Part shown: positions 13,001 to 24,926 of the stretch, piece by piece
Numbering within the stretch: the first letter of the stretch is position 1
Layout: the number at the start of each line of letters is the position of its first letter
Assembly: GCF_001039355.2 (NCBI RefSeq)
Contig: NW_019775809.1
Location: forward strand, 62,001-126,000
Source: Lingula anatina
Lineage: Eukaryota; Brachiopoda; Lingulata; Lingulida; Lingulidae
Direction of reading: 5' to 3'
Length of the DNA stretch: 64,000 nt
Position numbers and translations under genes: made by a program
Notes under the pieces: generated by a model
The model's input: only the letters and a program-made list of their open reading frames with translations
What the model was told of the DNA's origin: nothing
Databases searched by the model: none

Positions 13001-16000
13001 TATTTTCACAGCATGTAATGTAATTTGAATTTGAGTTTATTGTTTTTTATTTGAGATTTTTTAAAGGTTTTTTATTACCCTTTTCAGTGGACCCCTGAAA
13101 ACCCTAGCGGTGACACGGACAGACCTTCACGGCGGAAGATCTTTAAAACTCTCAGGAAGATACATTGCCCACAGTGCAAAAAGGAATTTAAAGTGTTTCC
13201 GTACTTTTGCTTTCATTTGGACTGGTGTGGCAGGGAGGTAAGAGCTATTTCATTAGAAAGAAGACTTTGTTTGTTATGACAATTTTAAATTTGTGATTGA
13301 ATCTTTAAAGTAAAAGGTTAAATCTGTCATTTTTCATGCATGAAGTGAGTATGTGCCTGGGTTGAAGTGAAGTTCTTGTTTGATTTTTCTTGAAAAATGC
13401 AATTTTTATTTGGGTAAATCTTTCTAGGAGGTCTGTTATAATTAAGATATAACAAAATGTAATGTCATGTTTTATATTTTTATACATGTATGATGGAACA
13501 TGACAACTTAAATAAAAGCATGGCTTTTGTCTACCTTAAAGGTATTCCTCAGTCTTTGTGATTTCAAATCAGTCAAAGTTGGTGCCAAAATTCAAATCAA
13601 ATGTGTTTTCAGAATGAGATGGCGACATGCGACATATGCGGCAAGCAGTACAAAGCAATGTGGTTGCAGGCACATACGCGTGAGGCGCACACGGCCAAGA
13701 AGCCCAAACATGGCAGCGTGGTGACAGAAGAAGAACCAGAGGGGGTAGCTGTCATGGAGGACGAAGGGAAATTAGGACGAGGAAATAAAAGAAAGGCTGC
13801 TTCTAAGTTAGTAGATATTAGGTTATGAAAATTTAAGTAAAGCTGCCTCTAAGTGAAGGTGAAAATATAAAAAGTGACTGCCTCCAGGCAATTAGAAAAA
13901 AAGTTGTGAAAATGTAAAAAAGACTGCTTCCAGGCAAGAAGAAAAAAGTTGTTAAAATGAAAAAGTAAGAAGAAAATTAGGTTGAAAAAATAAGAAATAA
14001 GTTGCTTCAAGTAAGTAATTAAATAAAAAGAAGGCTGCCTTAAAGTGAATAAAAATTAGGATGTGATAATAAAAGAAAGGCTGCCTCTAAGTGAGAAGAA
14101 AATAAGGTTAAGAAAATATTTGAATAAGCTTCATGTTTTTTATTAAATTTCAGGGCATTGACCAATCTCCACAACTTGGCTGCTGATGTAGAAGATGCTT
14201 TTCAACAGACAGTCAGCGAGATGTCTTTATTGAAGGTTTGTATAGGCACAGTCAGAATTAAACCTACTTTGACTTTAATCAATTTGTGGACTTTATTTAT
14301 TCCACCTTTTACGGCCTGAATTTTGTCTACCTGCAAGATGTCATAATGGCAGATTTGTACTGAATCACAGTTAAATTCCTGCCTATTCCTGTCTCACCAC
14401 ACCTTCTCTTGACTAACCTACTCTGGCATAAATTCCTAGCTATTAAATCTTACCAATATTTGTATCTAATATCTGATTTTATTGACACCTAATGTTCCCC
14501 TAATTTTGTCTCATACAAGTAACTTAAATCAATAAATTCATCCAAAGACTTGATGCATGATATCAACAACGTAATTATTTTATATCCCTTAGTAAAAATA
14601 AAATCCTGAATGCCATTTATGAATTTTCCATGTAACATATTAGTTTTACCAGTATTTTATAGAAGAAGGCATTATTTATAATGATTATCATTAAGATGTA
14701 ACATAGTGTAATTTCATAATAATATATATACTTTTTTGCTTTTTCAGAAATTGTTCCAGGCCCCTCCATTGGCAGAAGTGACATCAGAGTTGTTGAGAAA
14801 ATGGAAAGAAACCACTGGGCAGTTGGACTGTCCATTCAAGGTTAGTCTTTCAGCCACTGACCAAGCCCTGGTTCACAAAAAAATTAAGTCACTTTCCTGG
14901 CTTAGTAGACTAGGATTGCCATGAGAGTGCTGTTACACTGCCCCTGATAGGTTAAGATGTGCCCATGTGATCATGTAGCCTTGGTTATTAAGTTCTTAGC
15001 CATGGAACCTGACTGGTAAGCCAGAAATCATGAGTTTACATTATGCAATTTCTGTTTCTATATCCTCGTAATTTTTAACAATGTCTCATCCTGTTTCAGA
15101 GTGAAGGTTGTGCTGCCACCTATACTACAATTCCTGGCATGAGGGCACATTTCGTGAACTGCCAATACAATGGCCTGGAAAGCCACAAGTATGTTTGTTT
15201 GGTGTGTAAGAAGGAATTCAGCTCCCAGGCATCTGTCATTTATCACATAAAAGGGAACCATGAATGGGTAAGGCTGCACTCGGAACCTGTTTGGTTTAAA
15301 TTGTTTTATAAAGGCTTGTTGCTGAAAGTGGGCATTTTGTTTGTGCTTAGATTTCATGGCCGTGGTGTTGTGGAGGATGTGAGGATTATTGTCACCATAT
15401 CTTTGACCCCATTCCCATAGATTTTAGATCGATCTATTCCTGTGGGGAGTCTCACTAGATTACTGTCAGCTTGGCTGGCTTAAGCGTCTGTCCCGCCTAC
15501 TAAAAGCTGTAAGGGGGTAATTAACTATGGTGCGCGCACGGCTGACTGCAATTTAGCGTGAACCCCCTAGGAGTTAGGTCGATCTAAATCTAAATCTCTG
15601 GATTGATCTAAATCTCTGGGAATGCACCCTTTGTTCTCTTTATACAATAGATATTTGTGGGACTTTAGGGCAGAATGTCCTCAGAAGACCATAAAATCTT
15701 GTGTAAATCATACTAAGACTAAATACCTGTAACTTGATTGTGACTGTGTCCCAAAGGCGTGGAAATTATTTAGTAATATGTAAATTGTTGTGAAGTGTTA
15801 ACATTATGTCATAGAATTTTTGAATGGAAAGTTGTGATAATTTCTTGCTTTATCTTAATTTTTGTTTTATTTTTTTCAGGAAAGTAAGAAAAAGAAAAAG
15901 ACCAAGAAAATGGTAAGTTTTTTTTCAGAGTAGATCAAATACTGGATGGTAAAAAGATACTATCCCATACACATGTAAGTGAATAGAAATTGAGATATCA

Positions 16001-19000
16001 AGCTTTAATGCTCATAATTAGTCCATACTCACTCTTGTTATGACAAACTTCTTTTAGCCAAAAACTTGGGTGATTTAAGCTAGATCAGAAACATAAGCTA
16101 ACAAGGTGAAAAATTGAAGTGATTTACATTTTCCTTTGTGAAATTAATGTATTTTTAGTATTTGGCTTTAAAGAAGTGAACATACAAGAGAGTATCCAGT
16201 AAGTAAAGTTCTCCAGCCCCTAAGTGCGCTTTGGACTTATTCCAGCCTTAACTTGCAGGCAGCAGATGACATGTCAAAATAAGAACCATTCTTCTCCGTA
16301 AAATTGGAATAGGTTTCACATTTGGATAGGATGATTTAACATTCAGGATTGAGTCGAGTTTGTGAAATTGTTCAGTGTTTAAACAAAGTCCGACATTGTT
16401 CCAGTGTGAAGACTTAGACTCTATAGCAGACGACATGTCAGATTACGAACCAAACCAGTCGGAAGCAGAAGAGGAAGAAGAAGATGACGGTTCAAGCGGA
16501 GTTTCGGAACACAGTATAGGTAAATCAGAAATTGGGAGGAGGGGTGTGTGATTCCATTAGTTGGACATAATTGTCTCTCAATTTATTTTCATTTTATTTT
16601 ATTTTTTAAATTTTATTTTATTTCCTTTTAGTTTCGTTTAGTTTGATTTGGTTTAGTTTAGTTTAGTTTAGTTTAGTTTAGTTTAGTTTAGTTTAGTTTA
16701 GTTTAGTTTAGTTTAGTTTTCATTTTTGCCTACTTTTGATGTAAATAAACAAAAAGTATAAACAGGCCTACAATTTACAATATTTGTCATAAAACATCAA
16801 AGTTGAATTTCCTTCTATTTTCCCTGTGTTGCAGCCTCAGAGCCAGAGACAGGCAGCAGGTACTTGAGAGGAGGAGGAGAGAGACCAATCAGAGGAAGGC
16901 GGTGTGACGAGAGAGAGGCCTTCCAATGGGGGCTGGAATTCCATCAGAAATACGACCAAGACTCGGCATTTGTGGACTGGGTGCCAAGGAGTGACATGTG
17001 GACTGAACTCAGTGCTGAGTAAGTAATTTCAGATGGGGCAGTAGCCATATCTGTATGGGTGCTAGCCATATCCATGTGGGTGTTAGCCATATCCATGTGG
17101 GTAGTAGCCATATAGAAGTGGGTAATGGCCTAATCCGTGCAGGTGATAGCTATATCCATGTGGGTTTTATACAAAGTCATGTGGGTTGCAGCCAAATTTG
17201 TATGAGCTGAAGCCAAAGTCACTCAGACTGTGACAAAATTCTAATCATGATTTTAACACTGCAATTCATATTGGTTGACAGAATCACATTCATGGCTGTA
17301 GTCAATTCATATCACCTTTTAAATGATATCCTATTTCTAATCCAGAGAAGCTGCAGAATATCTTCCAAAGACTGATACCAGCCCCCAGTTTAAGGTGGTC
17401 CAGTCCTCAAAGCAACGAGCTACAGATCCTCAGACACTGTCGAAGTTTTCTGCCTGCTCCACTGGTGAGCCTTACAGATGTTTAATTATTTAAATTGTCA
17501 TAAAAGTGTTGATTTTTAGATGTTATTGTGGTTTGTACTTTTTTTGGTACCAGTATATATTTTTAATGTTTGTTTTTCTATCACAGTAACATTTATGTCT
17601 CATAATATCTAGTACAAATCTGCATGTTTCAGAAAATTCCTTCAGTTTTTTTGTTGGGGGTCCAGTGAAGTCATTATCATGGTGTCCTGTGCCAATCAAG
17701 ATATCAACCTATCAGATGCTGGCTGTTAGTTGCCATAGAGACATGGACTTTGTCAGTCCTGTGAATGGGGTCTACTCTGACAAAGGATGTGTTCAGATTT
17801 GGGACTGTGGAAATTTGGAAAAGAAACAGTAAGTTAAATATTGCATATAAATCTTCAGGAACCATCTAGGGCCTTCTGTTTGACCAGTTCTGATTGTTTT
17901 CAAATATAATTGTAAGAAGTTGAAAATAAATATTAAAAGATCTTTTTGAGAAGATATATATTTTAAAATGATTTTTAAGTGCTACACGCATATTATGAAT
18001 CAACACATGCTCATGTCAGAAAGCATGTTTTTTGTTAGTGAAACAATCTAAAAATTGTTTGAAGAAGTAAGGCACTGAAAAACAGTAGGTGAATTTTTTA
18101 AAATTTGAGAATAATTTTATCCATGTTTCTCACCCTCCAGAGTTAGGCTACCCAAGCTGTCCCTAGGTATTGCACATGAATATGGCACCGTCACCAGCCT
18201 AAAGTGGTGTCCAACTGGTGCTTTTATTTCCTCGGATAAGGTATGGGTTGAGGTTATTTATTTTAATGATTAAAATAAGCAGAAGAAAACATTTTTTAAT
18301 TTAAAAAAGGAACACAACTCTGTTTATCTTGTTAAATTCAGTTTGTGTCTCCTTTGGTATAAATACAGCACCAATAGCCACTATTATTATTTTTATTTAT
18401 ATATTTTATTTTATTTTTTGGAAGTGAAAGCAGTAACAGCAATTCTTTTCACTCAGCATTTCTATAACTATTATTAAGTTTTTATCTATTAAAAAAGCAC
18501 TTTTTTTCAGGTCTGTGAGGAAGGAGTTTTACCAAGATTGGGTCTTTTAGCTCTTCTCTGTACAAATGGACTCATTTATATTCTAAGGTATGATAGCTTG
18601 GAATAGTGATGACCTTTGCAATGTACATTTCCTAATGTTTGTAGGCAAGAATAGAAAAAGTACATCCAAGTTTTTACTAATGAACTGTTACTTGAAATAG
18701 GTATTGTATTCTTCGGTTTTTCTTTTCTAGTAAAGTATTTTAATTACATTTTTATACAAAATAAGTTATGATAACTTTAATTATTTTCCCAGCATTCCTC
18801 ATCCAGGAAGTCTATCAGAGGTCAAAGGTGACTCTGAGAAAGGGGCCAAAGAAGACTCTCAGAGAGATGTCAAAGTCTTTCAAGCAAAGCCAACTGTGAT
18901 ATTAGATGCCTTTTACAAAGGTAGGAGGAATACAGGAGATAATGGAGTTTGACCAATTGTTTGGGCCACAACTAGCTGAGGCAAATGTATCTCAACAGAA

Positions 19001-22000
19001 TTATATGTTTGCGTGTTTGGTTTTTAGCAGGAAAAATAACAGCCTCTGTGGTAACTGTATTCTTTCTCATCACCTAAAAAGTTAAACTTGGCACATGAAT
19101 ATAACTTGGCATGGTATTGATACTGAGCTCTTTTATATCATTTTTGTAATCACTTGAAAACAGACATATACTGTAACAGTATCACTGGTACTTTAAGCTA
19201 GCTGGGGTCATTACAGCATTAGATATGGTGTCAAACTTGTTAAAAGTTTTGTGTCTGTTTTTGTTTTTGGAATTTGTACAATATGGAATAGGGTCTCACT
19301 TCACTTAACTAAAGAAACCATTTTTTTCCTTAATCAGTGACTTTTTTAAACATAACATTACATAACACTGTCATATGAAAATATGTGAATGTCCTTCCAT
19401 TTCAGCAGACTGTGATACAGAGAGAATCCAGTGTATATGTATGGACTGGTCCTATAGTGATCTCTCTCTTCTGGCAGCTGGTCTTACTGATGGTGGGTAG
19501 GGTGCTGTATTTCCCCCTTTTTTATTAGTCATTAGGTACTTAAATTGCCTATTTCTGTCATGAAAAGAGGCTACGAGAGAGAGAGATAGAGAGAGAGAAA
19601 GAGATGGATACGTCTAGAAATGTTATTGCTGCTAAGATTCCTTAATAAAAACTGAGACAGGTATATTTTGAAATGAAGGAAAAAATACCAAAATGAATAA
19701 GATAACAGGTACTCATACATATTACCCTTTTCTGCTCATGTAAAGTAATTCCAGTCAGCAATGATTGACTTTAAGTTAGTTATTAGTGTTTAGTTTGAGA
19801 TTAGAATAAATATGTTGCAGGATCCTTAGCCATATGGAGTCTCACCACCGCCAGCTCTCTCCTGAAAAACGAAAATATAGATGGCGTTCAGGTGCTTTAC
19901 CCCTATCAAGTCTTCAACGTCCATAACTGTTTAGTTCGTTCCGTCACCTGGTGCCCTTTTTCATCCAATCACATTGCCACATCTGGAATGGAACGCAGCG
20001 TGAAAATTTGGGACCTGCGTGATCCAGAGAGTCCTTATAATCATAGTTGTACACCTTTGATGAAATTTGGGAATATTAATTTCGTTGAGTGGCCAAAGTA
20101 CTGGTGTGGACTTTACCTGGCAGCTGATGATTTGGCCTGGTAAGTGTCAAAGGGTGTGGTGCATTTCATTTTTATGGTACACTGTACATATTTAAGGTAG
20201 TAAATCTATTACATGTAACAAAAATTATGAGCTCAAGCAGCAAGGTTTTGTTACTTTAACACTTGTAATTTATTTAATCTCCCTGATACATTACTTGTGG
20301 GTAAACTGTTTATAGTTGATGTGAAAAGTGTAGTAAATTTAGATTAATTGTAAGACAAAGTTCATTTTTTAAATATCTTTGTTGCAAGTTTTATCCTATT
20401 TATTTTAATAATAAAAATTTTATTAATTTTGGATAAAGTGTTGTTTTTGATACTGTAACACACATCATCACTGGGAATAATGATATTCGATAATATCAGA
20501 TGTTCATATGTCACATGATCCATCACATGGCCCATCACATGACCCATGCTTTCGACTTCTATTTCAGTTTTGGTCGTAACAGTACCAGGTATACAGAGTG
20601 TGGTTACTTTGGTTATACACCCAAGACCATCCTGCCCCATAAGTCATTTACCTGGGTAGGTATTTGTATACAGGGGTAGCGCTAACACTCGCCAGTTTAG
20701 CCAAATGCTAAAACTTATTTAAATTGGCTAAAGAAAAAGGGCTTGATTTGACTTGTTTTGTCAAATTATAACCATTTTGATAACAAATTGACAAAAAAAG
20801 TGGCGATTTGGCCAAGTGAAACAAATTGCTAGCGCTACCCCAGGTATATATTTATATATCACATAGTGCTGTGCTGGGATTAGGATAAACTTACACATAA
20901 ACCAAAGCCAGTCCAATTAACGTCATAAGGAAAACTGAGTGTGTAAAATAAACCAGAAATTCAAAACTTCATTCAAAAAAAAAAAAAAAAAATGAGAGAC
21001 AGCTTATTTGGTGCCTTTTAGTGTAAAAAAAGTATGACTCAACTTTTTTGCTATATGGTTTGTTTCTCTCATGTCATGTCATCTTGTGGAAAACCAGCAG
21101 ATTTTCAGAAAAATTGTTAGTAATTGTTGATACGTAACTCCATTTGCCTGCCAGAGTGTCATCATTATAAGAAAAATGTTGCTAATTTTTAAAAAGAAAA
21201 TATGAAAAGAGGTGACGACCATTCTCTCTCAGTGTTGCAGAAACTTGTGCGAGAATGTAGGCATTATCAAAATGGCAGTGTCATTGTATTTTGATTTTCA
21301 GCACTGTACATGACCAAATGGCAGTCTTGATGTTTAATGTATTATATACTGATTTTGAGCGCTGTACATTTTTAAAATGGCAGTCTTGGCGTATAATAAT
21401 ATAGCTTGATTTTTAGCACTGTATGTTCTCAATGTGGAAGTCTTGGTATTTAATGTATATTTGGTTTTCACTACAGTTTGTGTGGGCATTCTCAAAAAGG
21501 CAATCTTACACCCCATTTCCATAGATTTTTAGATCGATCTATCCCTGTGGGGAGTCTCACTAGATTACTGTCAGCTTGGCCGGATTAAGCATCTGTCCTG
21601 CCTAATAAAAGCTGTAAGGGTTTAATTAACTATGGTGCCCGCTCGGCTGACTGCAATTTAGCGTGAACCCCCAGGGAGTTAGGTCTATCTAAATCTTAAT
21701 CTTTAGATCGATCTAAATCTCTGGGAAAGCACCCTTGGTGATGTATTGTATATTTTAATTTTCAGCACTGTACATTCTCAGACTATCTTAACATGCTGGT
21801 GGACTGCGACTCGGCCGGGGAGGTGATGGCATGTGTCCAGCCTAGCCTCATGATGGTGAACAGGGACACCAAAACCTTTGCAAGGAGACGCTTTGTAAGT
21901 TGATAGGGATAGAGAACCAGAACACCGTCTTTGCTTTTGTTGTTCAGTTGCACATATTTCAGTTGCACAGAGAGGTGGTGGTTGAATAATTGTGTATGTT

Positions 22001-23257
22001 GAACAGTCTTGTAACACATAGCTATAACACCTATACAATAGGATTTCTTTAGCCAGTAAATGAGAAATTCCTTTTTTATTGTTTTATCAGTTTTCATTTA
22101 CAAGCTTTAAAATGATTTCCAGCTTACTCTGTGCTCATAAACTGCTGCATACATTTAATTCATCCCAGTGCATTTTATTGCACATTTTGTCTTCAGAAAA
22201 TCACCAATAGTTCCGCATTTCTTCTTTCAGAATACATACTGTTACATTATATGAAGTATGTTTTGATAAATTGATAATCTTGGTTGATAACATTTCAGGG
22301 CATATATCATGTTGACCTCGAGACCCTTAAACATCCAGAGAACCAGGGGCAAGATCCTTCCTCCTCATCTCAACCTAGCGACAGCAGCAAACAAGGGAAG
22401 TTAGCCAATCAAAATGGAGGAGAGCTTGAAGAAGCAACCAATCAAGAGGCAACAGAAATAGCAACAGCCAATAAGAAAAGCAACCAGTCTACAACAGCCA
22501 ATAAGACAGCAGTAGATGCTAACAAATCCAAGCCTGTGCCAGTGACTGAAAGTTACAGTGATGCAGTGTCAAAATATTGCTTGGTTTTTAAAGAAAAGCA
22601 GCTGGTAAGTCAACAATGTACATGTATATCTGGTGGATTAAAAAAATACAAAAGATTCGAGAAAAAAAAAAAGCCTTGAACATTGGGCTTTAATAGCAGC
22701 AGAGAATTCATCATCAGTAAATCTTTGGTTCATATGCAGATTAGTGTGCAGTAGTACATATGCCTATGCATATACATATACATTGAATTTGTATATTTGT
22801 ATCGTGTTTATTCTAGAGTAACATACGACCTGATCCAAGGCTGCAGAACTTTAAAATGAACCATGATCACCTGGATCAGTTTCCACTGCAGGCAATTTAC
22901 CAGGTGAGTCTTTGTCTCTCCCCAAAGATTAGGCAGTTTTCCTTTCATATACTAGTACGTCCGCCATATTTAGGTTGTGGCTTTGTAGAGCCATGTGGCA
23001 CAACTTGATGTGAATGTGGCCATATTTGATCCACGGATCTGTTAGTCCCCTGTTCTTAATGCGCTCAGTGACAAAGTAAATTGGCCTACTTAAAATGGAT
23101 ATATTTGTGATAACATTTCCAGGTAAGCAGTAACAACAACATGGGTTCTCACCTGTGGGTCGCCAGCGCGGGACAGTCTGGGATAGTCCGTCTTCACCAC
23201 ATCACTGGACTGAAGAGGCCGCAGCATGCCAGGATGATGGAAAACGCCAGAAAGTAG
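10060..23257 (+). CDS. GTF3C2: ZNF512-like / GTF3C2 (TFIIIC110) fusion protein
   Basis: Twenty-four exons: 10060-10131, 10313-10454, 10807-12236, 12685-12771, 13088-13237, 13613-13806, 14154-14235, 14748-14840, 15100-15267, 15880-15912, 16405-16519, 16835-17018, 17346-17464, 17633-17828, 18141-18240, 18511-18587, 18793-18920, 19406-19492, 19821-20139, 20568-20655, 21766-21894, 22299-22604, 22817-22903, 23123-23257. The sum is 4521 nt, exactly 1506 codons plus stop, with every phase matching. Exon 3 encodes four AT-hook-like motifs (for example KKRGRPPKN, KRGRPRG) and Arg-Gly repeats. Exons 4-9 encode C2H2 fingers (CPHCKEEF, CPQCKKEF, CDICGKQY, CLVCKKEF). Exons 13-24 encode the WD40 half (VQIWDCGN, LAIWSLTT, VKIWDLRD), matching GTF3C2, a TFIIIC subunit that helps bind the B box of Pol III promoters. 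Human GTF3C2 is about 911 residues. Two genes joined by misprediction remain possible. Confidence 0.85.
11797..12120 (+). repeat. Coding tandem duplication (two 59-residue units) with G-rich Arg-Gly tracts
   Basis: Within exon 3 of the GTF3C2-type gene, a unit with period 177 bp (59 codons) occurs twice. An acidic segment (DEDEDG / DKDEDE) leads into DGDTLEMQTSTPRG and then RGRGRGRG repeats; the STPRG codons are near 11882 and 12059. The coding strand is very G-rich (AGGGGGCGGGGCAG repeated) and could form G-quadruplexes. A third, shorter RGRG block is at about 12165-12210. Confidence 0.85.
13784..14110 (+). repeat. Degenerate intronic copies of the 3' end of exon 6
   Basis: The intron after 13806 carries five or six degraded copies of the exon 6 end, such as AAAAGAAAGGCTGCCTCTAA at 14068-14087. 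The genuine exon reads AAAAGAAAGGCTGCTTCTAA at 13787-13806. Several copies end in an AAGT resembling the donor. Confidence 0.75.
15407..15630. mobile_element. Foldback MITE family M1, copy 1
   Basis: This is an approximately 220-bp element in the intron after exon 9 of the GTF3C2 gene. It shares GGGGAGTCTCACTAGATTAC, AGCGTGAACCCCC and GATCGATCTA with copies at 21511-21735 and 49462-49669. Its ends are imperfect inverted repeats (CCCCATTCCC...AGATT / ATCTCTGGGAATG). The inversion continues inward through TAGATCGATCTA and CTGTCAG, so nearly the whole element can fold back. It has no coding capacity. Confidence 0.75.
16631..16719 (+). repeat. (GTTTA)n pentanucleotide microsatellite
   Basis: About 17 units of GTTTA lie in the intron after exon 11, slightly degenerate at the 5' edge. 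Confidence 0.9.
17036..17215 (+). repeat. Minisatellite of about 24-bp units
   Basis: Units of the form TAGCCATATCCATGTGGGTG repeat about seven times in the intron after exon 12 of the GTF3C2 gene and decay toward the 3' side. Confidence 0.75.
20671..20843. mobile_element. CAGGGG-type MITE (173 bp) with 5-bp target duplication
   Basis: Left end CAGGGGTAGCGCTA, right end (reverse complement) CTGGGGTAGCGCTA. It is flanked by GTATA on both sides (20666-20670 and 20844-20848). The interior repeats words such as TTGGCTAAA and TGACAAA. It lies in the intron after exon 20 of the GTF3C2 gene. Confidence 0.65.
21240..21505 (+). repeat. Tandem copies of a splice-acceptor-containing unit
   Basis: Units of about 60-65 bp contain TTTTCAGCACTGTACATTCTCA-like sequence and ATGGCAGTCTTGG. 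They repeat about four times just upstream of an M1 MITE. The real exon 21 acceptor (TTTTCAG|CACTGTACATTC at 21759-21777) belongs to the same repeat family. Confidence 0.7.
21511..21735. mobile_element. Foldback MITE family M1, copy 2
   Basis: It starts CCCCATTTCCATAGATTTTT and ends AGATCGATCTAAATCTCTGG plus about 20 bases. The body is very similar to the copy at 15407 (for example ACTGTCAGCTTGGCC and CTGACTGCAATTTAGCGTG). It is inserted inside the tandem repeat upstream of GTF3C2 exon 21, separating the exon from the other repeat units. Confidence 0.75.
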
Positions 23258-24061
23258 TCTTCTGTTTAACTCTCTGCAGACAAGTTTTATAATATGAAAA
23301 TGATGGCATCTTTGGACATTCTGACATTCCCTGTAATGGGTTCTCCACATCTGCTTCCTAATTTGCGATTTCGAACACTTGGATGCGACTCTCGTACTTT
23401 TAATGCAGGCAATTTAGTTGTCAAGTTCAGCATTCTCTGGGTGATCTGGTCCAGTTACGTGTACTGCTCATCATGGAAGGATCGAGACCTTAAGCTCTAC
23501 TTTGCTCCAGGGTCACCGTTTTGGGACAATCATATGTAGTGCAATTTTATCAGTAATGAAGGGCTTTTATGTTCAGTTTCCTGTCAAGAATCAGCATATG
23601 GGTCTGTCTTTTTCATAAAATGTTTTAAGAAACATGGTACAAAATGTGTTTGGACATTGTTTCTTGCCTTACCCTACCTGGAATTTCTTCCTTCTGCTCA
23701 AAAGTTAAAAAAGCAAGGAAAGAATTTCCATTTGACTTACTGACTGAAATGTGGACTGTGATGCATACTTCTTGGATATTTAAGTCCTGGAAATATTTCG
23801 AATTCATGGAAAATCTGGGTCATCAATTTTATTCCTTAGTTCTAAAATTCCACTTATGTTCCTTTGAATATCAATGACTGCATTTTGTATGTGTAAGCCA
23901 GTGACAAAGAATTGCTCAACAAAGAGCAATGTTATTGTTGTTCTGTTTTTGATTTAAATATTCATTATTTGAAGGTAATGGTTTAAGCATGTATTATTTG
24001 GCCATGATAAAGTTTGATTTTATTGAATCTTTTCAAATATTAAGTGAGGAAGAGATATCCA

Positions 24062-24067
24062 AATAAA
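24062..24067 (+). terminator. Candidate poly(A) signal of the GTF3C2-type gene
   Basis: An AATAAA hexamer lies about 800 nt after the stop codon, following a stretch without other genes. No cleavage site can be seen directly. Confidence 0.35.
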
Positions 24068-24926
24068 TTCAGCCTTGTCGACTCCTTAGTTCAACACTGA
24101 AGTAGTTTGTTTGTTAATGAATGAACTGTTCATCACACATAAACTTAGCGGCATTGCACAATAATTGGCTTTCCATGAACAAAAATGCCTTAAATAACAA
24201 AAGAGTACAGTGCCTCTCATACAGAGATCAAATATATGACACTTTTAATTGAGAGAACAATTTCATTTTACTTAATTTTCAGTATATTTTTTCACACTGT
24301 AAACCACACCAAAAGTCCGCTGCAACAAAGTAAAACAATGTCATTTAATTTTATTTATCAAATTATTATATATTTTATTTGCACACATTTTATCTGGACA
24401 TCTCAAATACGCCAGTGTGATGGAATGGAGAAAATTGATCATATACAAATAAAATAATAAATAATATGCAAAAAATTCATCAACAGAAAAGGGCAACCCA
24501 AACATAACAATAACAAATTGTACTGAAAAATACAAAGACATGATGATTAGATCTCTGTTATTACAAATCTTCAAACCCTGAAAGTTATTGTAATTTCTAC
24601 CCACTCTATGGTGATCTGTTATTCTCTATAAAAACGAGCATTGAAACTTCAAACAGCATATGATAGAATTTGCATATATTTGTAAATCTCAGCTTCTGCC
24701 TCTCTGCCTAAGAGCCCAGCTAATGCATCAGTTCAGAGAGCAAGTACGAGTAAACAGTTGTACAAAACACTAAAACTAGATTGCATACATGTTTCTATGC
24801 CAGTGAAAGCCCATCTAATGCATCCATTTTCTTATATATTGCTACAGAATTTCCTCTATCTTCTCAAACAGACAAAAAGAAAAGAAAAAGTTAAAGTTAT
24901 AAAGAAAACATTTTTAGAACGTTAAA

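Noticed and set aside
16631-16719. (GTTTA)n considered as telomere-like repeat
   Set aside because: The unit is not TTAGGG or TTAGG, and it lies in an intron. It is an ordinary microsatellite.
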